A DNA stretch of 19,177 nucleotides from an uncultured Lachnoanaerobaculum sp. (lineage in GTDB: Bacteria; Bacillota; Clostridia; Lachnospirales; Lachnospiraceae): contig NZ_CALLVU010000135.1 of assembly GCF_938015485.1 (NCBI RefSeq), positions 1-19,177 on the forward strand, read 5' to 3'. The first letter of the stretch is position 1, and every line of letters begins with the position of its first letter. Below are positions 1-8,280 of this stretch, piece by piece. The notes under the pieces were generated by a model. That model ran no database searches. It saw nothing but the letters and a program-made list of their open reading frames with translations, and was not told the origin of the DNA. The position numbers and the translations under genes are program-made.

Positions 1-182
1 GCATAGGGTGGCAGTCTTTTTAGGTTTCAAATATTGTATTCCGACGATATAATTTGTATACTGAGATTAGTTTTAGATTATTTGAGGTTTGGAAGGTGGA
101 TTATGCTGAAAATTTTTTAAAGAAGGATTTGATATATTGATATTGAAAACAAACCGAACAGTACATACAGTGTTGAAGACAG

Positions 183-204
183 ATAATGTAAATATTTACA
201 TTAT
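183..204. promoter_or_regulatory. Perfect 22-bp palindrome, candidate operator
   Basis: The left arm ATAATGTAAAT (183-193) is followed without spacer by its exact reverse complement ATTTACATTAT (194-204). It lies 47 bases upstream of the -35 box of the operon promoter, a position suited to an activator or a looping repressor. No run of T follows, so it is not a terminator. The core TGTAAA-TA-TTTACA resembles dimeric helix-turn-helix operators in general, but I cannot assign a regulator. That it is a palindrome is seen directly; the operator role is inferred. Confidence 0.5.
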
Positions 205-251
205 TAAAGAGTTTTAAAGATAATACTTTATAGAATATGATAATAATACAA

Positions 252-280
252 TTGACAGGTTGAACTAAAATATATATAAT
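252..280 (+). promoter_or_regulatory. Consensus sigma-A promoter of the secretion operon
   Basis: TTGACA at 252-257 and TATAAT at 275-280 are both perfect consensus hexamers separated by exactly 17 bases. Transcription would start near 287, leaving a leader of about 62 nt before the first ATG. No other promoter of this quality was noticed before the terminator at 14628, so it probably drives the whole 13-gene operon. Confidence 0.85.
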
Positions 281-349
281 ATTAAGTATAAGTTAATGTA
301 TATTTAATATTTTACTTTACACTATATTATTGTTTTGAGGAGATTATAG

Positions 350-1522
350 ATGTCACTGTTTGGTAGAGAAAAGGGAGAAGCAATCATAGATAGGATAAAA
401 TATGATGGCACAAGTGATAATTCTCCATGGATTGTTTACAAATATCCAAGTGAAAAGTTTGTTCTTGGATCACAACTTATAGTAAATCAAGGGCAGGAAG
501 CCCTATTTTTTAAGGGCGGTAAAGCGTTAGATTTATTTGGTCCGGGTACGCATACTTTACATACAGGGAATTTACCTCTTTTAAACAGGATTGTTAATTT
601 GCCGTTTGGTGGTAAGACACCATTTACAGCAGAGGTTTATTATATAAATAAAACATCGAAATTGAATATGAATTGGGGGACTCAAAATGCATTTGCAGTT
701 GAAGACCCTAAATATGGAATTTTATTATCTATTAGGTCTCATGGTACATATGGGTTAAGAATATCCGATACAAGAATGTTTATTACAGAACTTATCGGTG
801 CCGTTCCAAATGGAACCACCATAACTTATGGTATTATTTCAAGTTATTTTAGCGGATTGTTAGTTTCAAAAATAAAAAATATTATATCTAACTATATGGT
901 TAGGCAGAAGATTTCTTTTTTAGAGGTAAGCGGCTATCTTGACGATATTTCCGGTGATTGTGAAGTGGCATTAAGAGATGAATTTGATAGATTTGGGGCT
1001 GAAATAGTTAATTTCTATGTAGAAACTATTTCACCGCCGAAAGATGAATATGAAAAATTAAGATCGTATAAGGAAGATCTTGCTTTAGGCAGTGATTTTT
1101 ATATGAGAAGGCGTTCTCTTGATATTATGGAAAACTTGTCAGAGAATCAGGGCGCGGGTGGATTTGCAAATATCGGAGCCGGACTTGGCATGGGAGTTGG
1201 ATTTGCACAGCAATCGAGTGGAATATTTAAGGATATAAGCAGTGTAATGAATAATTCTCAAAGTAACATAAATGAACGTGATAAAGATAAATGCCCACAT
1301 TGTGGAGCGACAATTCCGACAGGACAAAAGTTTTGTGGCAATTGCGGAAAAGCTATAGTAACAGAAATTATATGCCCAAGCTGTGGCACACAAAATCCGT
1401 CGGGACAAAAGTTTTGCGGTAATTGTGGAAAAGCATTGGTTTTAGAAACTATATGTCCAAAATGTGGCAAGTCAAATCCGATAGGACAAAAATTTTGTGG
1501 AAACTGCGGGGAGCAGTTGTAG
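350..1522 (+). CDS. SPFH/stomatin-like protein with three C-terminal zinc ribbons (COG4260/YdjI type)
   Basis: First gene of the operon, 390 residues; ATG preceded by GAGGAG with 7-base spacing. The N-terminal ~270 residues resemble the SPFH (stomatin/prohibitin) family sometimes annotated 'virion core protein', as in Bacillus YdjI: MSLFGREKG start, FGPGTHTL, and a predicted helical stretch. A Gly/Ala-rich hinge (about residues 264-288, GAGLGMGVGF) follows. The tail is three tandem zinc ribbons starting at residues 315, 342 and 369, each with CPxCG and FCGNCG, giving four cysteines per ribbon. No membrane segment is obvious. Family members form ring or scaffold assemblies at membranes. Its place directly before essC, with only 12 bases between this stop and the EssC start, suggests it organises or recruits the secretion machine; that role is inferred. 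Confidence 0.85.
   Translation: MSLFGREKGEAIIDRIKYDGTSDNSPWIVYKYPSEKFVLGSQLIVNQGQEALFFKGGKALDLFGPGTHTLHTGNLPLLNRIVNLPFGGKTPFTAEVYYINKTSKLNMNWGTQNAFAVEDPKYGILLSIRSHGTYGLRISDTRMFITELIGAVPNGTTITYGIISSYFSGLLVSKIKNIISNYMVRQKISFLEVSGYLDDISGDCEVALRDEFDRFGAEIVNFYVETISPPKDEYEKLRSYKEDLALGSDFYMRRRSLDIMENLSENQGAGGFANIGAGLGMGVGFAQQSSGIFKDISSVMNNSQSNINERDKDKCPHCGATIPTGQKFCGNCGKAIVTEIICPSCGTQNPSGQKFCGNCGKALVLETICPKCGKSNPIGQKFCGNCGEQL
1292..1519 (+). repeat. Three tandem zinc-ribbon coding repeats of 81, 81 and 66 nt
   Basis: Units begin at 1292, 1373 and 1454 and encode 27-, 27- and 22-residue ribbons sharing GQKFCGNCG. The protein repeats are nearly identical around the second cysteine pair, and the DNA is also similar (for example gacaaaa followed by ttttg in each unit). 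This points to recent in-frame duplication within the gene. Confidence 0.85.
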
Positions 1523-1534
1523 TAGGTGAGAACG

Positions 1535-4500
1535 ATGACTGAGTTTTTTGTATATGTTTTTGGCGGAAATGAGTACTTTAAATATAGTATAAATGAGTTA
1601 TTATCGGCATCATTTAACGGTATAGTGAGTGAAGAATATTCATTTCATGGAATAAGGTATTATTTTCCGATAGTAGTCGATAACAATCGGTATTACATAG
1701 ATGATCAAAATCCTAATTGGGATTTTACAATAAACGGTAAGCTGTTGGAACGGAGAAAACAACTTGAGAGTGGAGACTATATAGTTGTTAGAAGTAAAGG
1801 AATAACTCTTTCAATGCTGGTTATTGAGTATAGTAAATGTACCTTAGATGCTACAGCATATTCTATTGAAAAAAATAACAGATATTTCATTGGAAGAGCT
1901 AATGATATGAATATCATTGTAAATACTTCAGATGCTGTATCCAGAAAACATGCTGCTATCAGAGTAGATGCCAATGGAAACGGCTTTATAGACGATATTT
2001 CAGGTAAGGCCGGAGTATATGTAAACGGTATCAGAATAAATAGTTTAGCCCTAAAGCCGGGTGACCATATATTTATTTTGGGTATTACTATAATCTATTA
2101 TAATTCAATACTTGTGATTCCGAATAATGTTAAAGTTCAACACATAGAGGTGTGTGAGGCATTGGATACTGTGACGCCGGATAGTGGAGAAAGATTGCCT
2201 CAATATGTAAGAACGCCAAGAATTCAAAAAACCTTAGATACAGAGAAAATTGAAGTTGATTATCCGACTTCAATGCAGAATAATGTTGAGACACCGTTTA
2301 TTTTGCAAGTCGGTCCGTCTTTGACAATGACATTGGTTATGTTTGTAAGCTTGGGATTGACTATTTCTAAGATGTCAAGTAGTAACAGCAGTGATCATTC
2401 TTCAGCTATATCAGCTGCAGTTATGGCAATAAGTATGCTTGTCGGTGCGTTGCTTTGGCCTAAATTATTGAGAAATTACAATAAAAAATTATTAATAAAG
2501 AATGAGCAGAAGAGGCAAAGACGATATAGAGAGTACTTAGCAAAAAAAGAACAAGATATTGTCCGTTCTTATGAAAGGAACACCAGAATTTGGACCGAAG
2601 TACTATACCCGTCAAGTCTTGAACTTATAAATAATGTTGTTGAACAAAACAGGCACCTGTGGGTAAGATCTAATCGTGATGATGATTTCTTAAGCATAAG
2701 ATTAGGCGTAGGAGAAAGACCGTTTGAGGTAGAAGTTTCCCTAAAAGAAAAGGGATTTACACTTGATGATGATGTACTTGAAGAAGAAGCATATAGATTA
2801 GCTCAAAAATATAAGAATTTAAAGAATGTACCTATTACATTATCTCTTAAAGAGCATAAAGTTGCGGGCGTAGTTGGAGATTTTGATGTAATTGCCAAAA
2901 ATATAATAATAAATTTAGCTTCATTGTATTCACCTGATGAACTAAAAATTGTTTTAGTGTATAACAAGAATTTAGAAAGGAGACTTAGTATATTTAATGA
3001 CCTGCCGCATACATGGTCATCGGATATGTCTAAAAGATATATTGCTACATCTGAGGCGGAAGCATATTCTTTGTTCTCTGAATTAAGCGAACAGTTGCAG
3101 GCCAGGGAAGAATTATTTGAAAAAGATGATATCAGATCTCCATATTACGTGGTATTATCTTTTGATCAAACCATAATTGACAGTATCCCGTTTAAGAAAA
3201 TATTGGTAAATCCACAGAATACTCTTGGTGTATCAGGAATTTTCTTTGGAGAACGTTTTAATCAGATTCCTAAGGAATGTGATGTTATCGTTCAAAAGAG
3301 TGATGATATATGTGGAATTTATGTAAAGAATGAAAATAAAAACAGATTTGTGCTGTTTGTTCCGGATAGTATAGGAAGTAGTGATGACGAAGTTGATACA
3401 AATATTCGTACACTGGTAAAGGGTCTTGCAAAGGTAAATATAAAGGTTGAAAAGTTGGCTTTAGGAATACCTGATAGAATTTCATTTATGGATATGTATC
3501 AGGTTGGAAATGTGAAATCATTAAATATAACCAGCCACTGGAGTGCTAATAATTCCAATAAGACATTAGCCGCGCCTATAGGTGTTGTAGCCGGAGGAGA
3601 AACATTTGCGTTGGATATACATGAGAAATATCATGGCTGTCATGGCTTGGTAGCCGGAACTACCGGATCCGGAAAGAGTGAATTCCTACAGGCATATATA
3701 TTATCAATGATGATTAATTATAGCCCGAATGAAGTAGCATTTGTTTTGGTTGATTTTAAGGGTGGAGATATGGCCAGACCGTTCCTTAAGAGCCCTCATC
3801 TTGCCGCTACAATATCTAATTTATCAGGAAATACTTTATATAGAGCGTTAGTGTCATTGGAAGCGGAAGTAAAAAACAGACAGAGAATATTTAATGAGTC
3901 TGCAACAATTTTAGGAATTGATAAAATAGATATAAATTCATACCACAAGTATTTTAAAGAGCATAGACTGGAATATCCGCTTCCACATCTGGTTATTGTA
4001 ATAGATGAATTTGCACAGCTGAAGACTAAGCATCCGGAGTTTATGGAAAAACTGGTTGATATTGCACAGGTTGGCAGAAGTCTTGGAATACATCTTATAT
4101 TGGCAACACAAAAGCCGAGTGGTGTAGTAGATGCACAGATTTGGAGTAATTCAAGGTTTAGAGTATGTCTGAAAGTCATGGATAAACAAGATAGTGCAGA
4201 TATGATCAATAAGCCGTTGGCAGCAATGATTAAAAATCCGGGAAGAGCATATGTACAGGTTGGGTATGATGAAATCTTTGAGCTTATACAGTCAGGATAT
4301 AGCGGGGCTGATTACACATGCCAAGATTCATTTATTGATGAGGACAGTATTACAGTGAGTATGATAAACGGCCCGGGTGAGAAGACCAGAGAAAAGAAGG
4401 ACTCGATAAGAAAGGAAAAGACTGAACTTACTCAATTAGAGGCTGTAATGAAGGAGATGATAAGTGTCGGAGAAAGGCTTGGCATACAGGCTAAAAAGTT

Positions 4501-6064
4501 ATGGCTTAATCCATTGCCGGAAAAGCTGTTACTTGAAGATATTTTGGATAATAAACAGCACATATTTGGAAATGTTACATGCGGATTGGTAGATTTACCA
4601 CATATTCAGAGTCAGATTGCTTATAATATTGATTTCATTAAAGATGGACACCTTGGAGTATACGGTTCATCAGGAACAGGTAAGTCTACATTAATACAGA
4701 CAATATTCTTTGCATTGGCAAAAGAATATTCACCTAAAGAATTTAACGCATTTGTAATAGACTGTAATGGAGGAAGTTTATCAGGTATTTCAAAGATGCC
4801 ATATTGTGCAAGATATGTAGCAGATGACAGTGAAGCTGAGGTCAATAGAACACTTAAAGCTATCAGTAATGAAATTACAAATAGACGAAAGAAATTTATC
4901 GAAGCAGATTGCATTAATTATGAGACATATCTTAAGTCACATTCAGATATGCCTATGATTATAGTTGCCATTGATAACTATGCTGCATTTAGAACAAAGT
5001 TATCAAATTGTGAAGATTTGATTATAGAATTGATATCTGCATCAATGTCATGTGGAATATACTTTATTGTGACCGGAAACAGTAAAAATGCTATTTACTA
5101 TAAAATATTAGATCATATTAAAAATATTATGGTTCTTAATATGAATGATGATATGAGTTATAGGGATATATTAAATGTACGAGTACCGGTATATCCGGAG
5201 AACATCAAGGGTAGAGGACTGATCATCCATGATAAGCAAGTTGCTGAAGTACAGATTGCGGTACCGTTTGACGCAGACTCTGAGGTAAATAGAATTCAGT
5301 ATATAAATGAATTTTATGTAGAGCAAAAAGCTGAATATGGTGAATTGCAAGGATATACATTTGATAATGATGACAGTGTTGTACTTTATGATGAAAATAA
5401 CAGTCATGAAGATACATTTAAATTTTCTAAGAATGAAATGAAAAAATATATATCTTCAAATGATGCAGATGCTGTTATTATAGGAACAGATTTGGATAGT
5501 GGAGAAGATATAAAATTTTCACTAAATAGTGAAAATATAATGTTTATTGCAAATATATCAGATAATACAGTGGTCATTAAGACGATAAGTGAACTTATAG
5601 ATAAGGAAAAGAATATAAAAGTATTTTCCAGAAGGTTTGAAGAGTTAAATGTGCCTGAATATATGAAGATTTATAATATAGATAGTTATCTGGAGAGTTT
5701 TGTAACTGAAGATAGTGTCTTATTTATAGACGGTTTTTCAGACTTCTATGACGATATATCTAATGAATCACTGGATTTATTGGAAGATATACTTAGATCG
5801 GGAGAAAAAAAGTATATTATTGTGTCAGATAATATGAGCAGAATTTCTGATTACAATGCAACAGAACTTTATACCGGACTTGTCAAATGTGACTTTGGAA
5901 TATTTGTTGGTGGCGGTGCTGTCAATGAATATGCGTGTGCATTAAGTAGTGATTTTTATAGCATTGATTCTGAGTATAGAGAGAAAGCATTAAAGTCAAA
6001 TCAGGCAATTGTTTATTTTAAAGATACAATGGCATATGTGCAGTTAGGTGGGGTTTATGAATGA
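1535..6064 (+). CDS. essC: Type VII secretion ATPase EssC (FHA, two TM segments, three FtsK/SpoIIIE domains)
   Basis: Motor of the WXG100 secretion system, 1509 residues, close to the family norm. I chose ATG 1535 (AGGTGAG just upstream, 4-base gap) over an in-frame GTG at 1526. The first ~110 residues are the EssC N-terminal domain. An FHA domain follows with G120-R121, SRKH (136-139) and N164-G165, the residues that bind phosphothreonine in this family. Two membrane segments lie at about 255-278 and 290-312. ATPase domain 1 has Walker A GTTGSGKS (708-715), Walker B VIDE (D824, E825) and the ATQKPSG motif. Domain 2 has GSSGTGKS (1044-1051), but its Walker B reads D1147-N1148 rather than Asp-Glu. 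A third, C-terminal domain lacks a recognisable P-loop (IANISDNT around 1336-1343). It overlaps the next gene by 8 bases, implying translational coupling with EsaB. WXG100 partners are encoded downstream. Confidence 0.96.
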   Translation: MTEFFVYVFGGNEYFKYSINELLSASFNGIVSEEYSFHGIRYYFPIVVDNNRYYIDDQNPNWDFTINGKLLERRKQLESGDYIVVRSKGITLSMLVIEYSKCTLDATAYSIEKNNRYFIGRANDMNIIVNTSDAVSRKHAAIRVDANGNGFIDDISGKAGVYVNGIRINSLALKPGDHIFILGITIIYYNSILVIPNNVKVQHIEVCEALDTVTPDSGERLPQYVRTPRIQKTLDTEKIEVDYPTSMQNNVETPFILQVGPSLTMTLVMFVSLGLTISKMSSSNSSDHSSAISAAVMAISMLVGALLWPKLLRNYNKKLLIKNEQKRQRRYREYLAKKEQDIVRSYERNTRIWTEVLYPSSLELINNVVEQNRHLWVRSNRDDDFLSIRLGVGERPFEVEVSLKEKGFTLDDDVLEEEAYRLAQKYKNLKNVPITLSLKEHKVAGVVGDFDVIAKNIIINLASLYSPDELKIVLVYNKNLERRLSIFNDLPHTWSSDMSKRYIATSEAEAYSLFSELSEQLQAREELFEKDDIRSPYYVVLSFDQTIIDSIPFKKILVNPQNTLGVSGIFFGERFNQIPKECDVIVQKSDDICGIYVKNENKNRFVLFVPDSIGSSDDEVDTNIRTLVKGLAKVNIKVEKLALGIPDRISFMDMYQVGNVKSLNITSHWSANNSNKTLAAPIGVVAGGETFALDIHEKYHGCHGLVAGTTGSGKSEFLQAYILSMMINYSPNEVAFVLVDFKGGDMARPFLKSPHLAATISNLSGNTLYRALVSLEAEVKNRQRIFNESATILGIDKIDINSYHKYFKEHRLEYPLPHLVIVIDEFAQLKTKHPEFMEKLVDIAQVGRSLGIHLILATQKPSGVVDAQIWSNSRFRVCLKVMDKQDSADMINKPLAAMIKNPGRAYVQVGYDEIFELIQSGYSGADYTCQDSFIDEDSITVSMINGPGEKTREKKDSIRKEKTELTQLEAVMKEMISVGERLGIQAKKLWLNPLPEKLLLEDILDNKQHIFGNVTCGLVDLPHIQSQIAYNIDFIKDGHLGVYGSSGTGKSTLIQTIFFALAKEYSPKEFNAFVIDCNGGSLSGISKMPYCARYVADDSEAEVNRTLKAISNEITNRRKKFIEADCINYETYLKSHSDMPMIIVAIDNYAAFRTKLSNCEDLIIELISASMSCGIYFIVTGNSKNAIYYKILDHIKNIMVLNMNDDMSYRDILNVRVPVYPENIKGRGLIIHDKQVAEVQIAVPFDADSEVNRIQYINEFYVEQKAEYGELQGYTFDNDDSVVLYDENNSHEDTFKFSKNEMKKYISSNDADAVIIGTDLDSGEDIKFSLNSENIMFIANISDNTVVIKTISELIDKEKNIKVFSRRFEELNVPEYMKIYNIDSYLESFVTEDSVLFIDGFSDFYDDISNESLDLLEDILRSGEKKYIIVSDNMSRISDYNATELYTGLVKCDFGIFVGGGAVNEYACALSSDFYSIDSEYREKALKSNQAIVYFKDTMAYVQLGGVYE

Positions 6065-6314
6065 TAAAATATCAATAAATGTTGAAATACCCGGAATAAA
6101 TATAGAACATAATTTTTTGGTGCCACAAAAAATGCAGGTTTCAAGAGTAGTTTTGTTGATTACACAGATGTTATCGGAGGAATATAATGAAGTAAGTTAT
6201 GACAAACTTAAATCTCATATTTTATTGAGTGCAGATACCGGACAAGCGTTACTGGAGGATGCAAGTTTGAGCCAATTAGGTGTATTAAATGGTGAGAGAT
6301 TAATATTGATATAG
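6057..6314 (+). CDS. esaB: EsaB/YukD-like ubiquitin-fold protein
   Basis: An 85-residue protein of the YukD/EsaB family, a small ubiquitin-like component of type VIIb secretion systems; it is cytosolic and associated with EssC function. ATG 6057 is preferred over in-frame GTG 6048 because AGGTGGGG ends 3 bases before it. The start overlaps the last 8 bases of essC. The sequence shows a beta strand, a basic stretch, a helix and a final beta segment ending NGERLILI, as expected for the fold. The C-terminus has no di-glycine, consistent with a non-conjugating ubiquitin fold. Assignment rests on size, pattern and position next to essC. Confidence 0.85.
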   Translation: MNDKISINVEIPGINIEHNFLVPQKMQVSRVVLLITQMLSEEYNEVSYDKLKSHILLSADTGQALLEDASLSQLGVLNGERLILI

Positions 6315-6358
6315 ATATTAATTATATAAGAATTTTGTAGAAAGAAAGGAGAATATAC

Positions 6359-7624
6359 TTGCCTGGAATAAAAGTAAATACATCAAAGTTGGTGCATGCA
6401 GAGAGTGATATGAAGGCTATATTAGGTAAAGTAAAATCCATATCAACGAATTTTTCCGACACTGCCAATAATTTAGATTGGGATATAAGTTCAGATTTCG
6501 GTATAAGTTCAAAGATATCGAAGATAAATCAAATGCTTGAGAGCCAGACTAAGACTGTTGATGCTATGCAAAATTTTTTAAGTTATGCCTCTGCTAAATA
6601 TGATGAAGCGGATAAAACCGGTAAAACAAATAAAACAGTATCAAGTAGCAGCAAAGTCAGTGTAAGTGGTGCTGTCGTGGGAGCTGCCGGAAAAGAATCT
6701 AAAGGAATGGAAAAGTTAAAGAGCTCGGTAAGCAAGTTTGGTCCGGTCGGTGCATTTAGAGGAGGCATTGAAGATTTAAGGAAAGCATATGGGAAAAGCT
6801 CCATCTATGGTATGGCAAAAGGTGCTTATGAGGCTGTAAAGGGCTTATATAAGTCTGCGGTAGATATATTGTATATACTTAAAAAATGGAAAAAAGGTTC
6901 TGATAATAAAGTGACTATCAATATGTCTAAGCTCCAACAACTGTTTGGACTTAAACATTATAGGAGAGGTGCTACAAGAGGCGGTGAAGCAAGCTGGGCT
7001 CAAGAGTATGAAAGAAAGTATAAGTTTAAGAAAGATCCTAAAGCTCTTAAAAAAAGAATTGCTGATGCAAAAGATACCGGTAAGCTTGGAAAAGTTAAAA
7101 AGCTGGGAGGTAAGGTTCTTAGTTGGTTCCAAAAGCTTATTGAACTTGATACTAAGTACAATGATAAGATATCAAGTAATAAAAATGAAGGAAGGTCAAT
7201 AACAGAATCACTACTTGAGATGATGATAGAGAGCGGTTCAAAGGCACTTCTAACTCTTGCAGCAGGAGCGGCTATTACAGCAGTTATGGGAACAGCAGGT
7301 TTTCCGGCTGTGCTTGCTAGCGGAGTAGCTATAGCAGCAGGAGGATTAATCGATATTGTTTGTGAAAGAATAACCGGAAAAACTTTGTCTGAGTTTTTAT
7401 CAGAAAAAATAGCAGATATAGTGCCAAAAGAGGCGTTTGAGAAGCTTAGTCCATATGTAAAGAAAATAGCGGGAAAAGTAAAAGAGGCAAAGAGTGCAGT
7501 TGCAGGATGGGTTGATAAAGCTAAGAATTTTGCCGGAGAGAAGTTTGTACAAGCAAAGGGAGCGATTGCAAGTTGGTGGAATAGAGTGAACGGAAAAGAA
7601 AATATGGCACCTGTATATATTTAA
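6359..7624 (+). CDS. Probable type VII-secreted protein with WXG-like N-terminus and Gly/Ala-rich hydrophobic segment
   Basis: A 421-residue protein starting at TTG 6359, six bases after AAAGGAGAA. Residues 1-85 look like a helical-hairpin WXG100/LXG-type domain: a helix to about 30, a turn around NNLDWDISSDFG (W41), then a second helix ending in Y81-D-E-A-D85. The latter matches the Y-x3-D/E export motif of type VII substrates. A Ser/Lys-rich linker and a basic middle (about 90-290) follow. A strongly hydrophobic Gly/Ala-rich segment covers about 295-334 (TLAAGAAITAVMGTAGFPA), and an amphipathic lysine-rich tail ends the protein. The hydrophobic region recalls glycine-zipper or pore-forming regions of secreted effectors, but I do not recognise a toxin family and there is no visible nuclease or enzyme motif. 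A structural or chaperone-escorted secretion component is an alternative. The DUF4176 gene follows immediately. Confidence 0.65.
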   Translation: MPGIKVNTSKLVHAESDMKAILGKVKSISTNFSDTANNLDWDISSDFGISSKISKINQMLESQTKTVDAMQNFLSYASAKYDEADKTGKTNKTVSSSSKVSVSGAVVGAAGKESKGMEKLKSSVSKFGPVGAFRGGIEDLRKAYGKSSIYGMAKGAYEAVKGLYKSAVDILYILKKWKKGSDNKVTINMSKLQQLFGLKHYRRGATRGGEASWAQEYERKYKFKKDPKALKKRIADAKDTGKLGKVKKLGGKVLSWFQKLIELDTKYNDKISSNKNEGRSITESLLEMMIESGSKALLTLAAGAAITAVMGTAGFPAVLASGVAIAAGGLIDIVCERITGKTLSEFLSEKIADIVPKEAFEKLSPYVKKIAGKVKEAKSAVAGWVDKAKNFAGEKFVQAKGAIASWWNRVNGKENMAPVYI

Positions 7625-7652
7625 AATCTAAAAAATGGTAGAGGAGGATATT

Positions 7653-7925
7653 ATGATAAAAGATTTATTGCCGATAGGTAGTGTAGTAATGCTAAAAGAG
7701 GCTAAGAAAGCACTTATGATATTTGGAGTAAAGCAGACTGACTCTGAGGATAGAGATACGGAATATGATTATATTGGAGTCTTATATCCGGAAGGTAATA
7801 TAGGGCCTGAATTTCAATACTTATTTAATCATGTAGATATTGAAAAAATACTTTACAAAGGTTATGAAAGTGATGATCAGAAGAAGTTTTTAAGTGAATT
7901 GGCTGATGCATATGGTGAAAGCTGA
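7653..7925 (+). CDS. DUF4176 family protein of type VII secretion loci
   Basis: A 90-residue acidic protein. ATG 7653 follows GAGGAGG by 5 bases; the in-frame ATG at 7635 lies upstream of that site and is unlikely. The sequence LPIGSVVMLK, LMIFGV, YDYIGVLYPEG and FNHVDIEKILYKGY matches the pattern I know for DUF4176, a small family found beside WXG100 and LXG genes in Firmicutes. Its biochemical role is not established to my knowledge. Position right after the probable substrate gene would fit an immunity protein, targeting factor or chaperone, but this is inference. Confidence 0.75.
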   Translation: MIKDLLPIGSVVMLKEAKKALMIFGVKQTDSEDRDTEYDYIGVLYPEGNIGPEFQYLFNHVDIEKILYKGYESDDQKKFLSELADAYGES

Positions 7926-7947
7926 TTTTTAGGAGGTGATATTTTAC

Positions 7948-8244
7948 TTGGCAGAATACAGGATAAACTATGAACAAGTAATGGGTCAAGTTAGAAAGAT
8001 TAAGGAGCTGTCAAGAAGTCTTTATATTCAAACTGTACAACTTGAGAATATACAGCATAGTGTAGAATCCGGTTGGGAAAGTCCTGCATCCATAATATTT
8101 TTGAATAGACTTAAAGGGTCAATTGACAGTATGAAAAAGACAAAAAAGGATATGGATGATTTAGCAAGAAAAATTGAAAAGCTTGCAACAGATATAAAGA
8201 AAGCGGATGAGAGGCAGTCGGAAATAGCGGTTAAATTATCATAA
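7948..8244 (+). CDS. WXG100/ESAT-6-like helical protein with a variant W-E-S turn
   Basis: A 98-residue, almost wholly helical protein. TTG 7948 is chosen because AGGAGGTGA (7931-7939) lies 8 bases upstream; the GTG at 7936 is inside that site. The helix-turn-helix layout fits a WXG100 protein, with the turn at G42-W43-E44-S45 instead of W-x-G. No Y-x3-D/E motif is seen at the C-terminus, so it may depend on a partner for export, as in heterodimeric pairs where only one subunit has the signal. It differs clearly from the two following genes. It could also be a chaperone-like helical partner of the 421-residue protein upstream. Confidence 0.7.
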   Translation: MAEYRINYEQVMGQVRKIKELSRSLYIQTVQLENIQHSVESGWESPASIIFLNRLKGSIDSMKKTKKDMDDLARKIEKLATDIKKADERQSEIAVKLS

Positions 8245-8280
8245 TTATATGATAAAAAATATTGATAAAGGAGAATAAAG

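Larger units (their letters stand above)
1..349. other. AT-rich intergenic leader region before the secretion operon
   Basis: No convincing gene is seen in the first 349 bases. The stretch holds a perfect 22-bp palindrome (183-204), a 20-bp element that recurs before the tubulin-like gene (216-235), a consensus promoter (252-280) and an untranslated leader of about 60 bases ending in GAGGAG (337-342). Two tiny reading frames with Shine-Dalgarno-like sequence were considered: a 5-codon ATG frame at 104, and a 26-codon TTG frame at 137-217. Neither can be supported as a gene. The upstream gene lies outside the window. Confidence 0.7.

Noticed and set aside
104..217. Two tiny reading frames (5 codons from ATG 104; 26 codons from TTG 137) with GGAAGGTGG- or AGAAGGA-like sites, which could be leader peptides.
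   Set aside because: They lie upstream of the operon promoter, have no promoter of their own in view, and the second overlaps the palindrome. Length and content are expected by chance.
3796..4209. 137-codon minus-strand open frame opposite essC, plus other long antisense frames such as 17379-17867.
   Set aside because: They lie opposite strongly conserved coding sequence, have no ribosome binding site that stands out, and their proteins resemble no family; they are shadows of the codon pattern.
6048..6056. GTG 6048 as the start of the EsaB-like gene.
   Set aside because: It lies within the AGGTGGGG site that serves ATG 6057.
6945..7202. 85-codon + strand frame inside the 421-residue gene.
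   Set aside because: It overlaps a well-supported gene in another frame and reads as a lysine-rich frame shadow.
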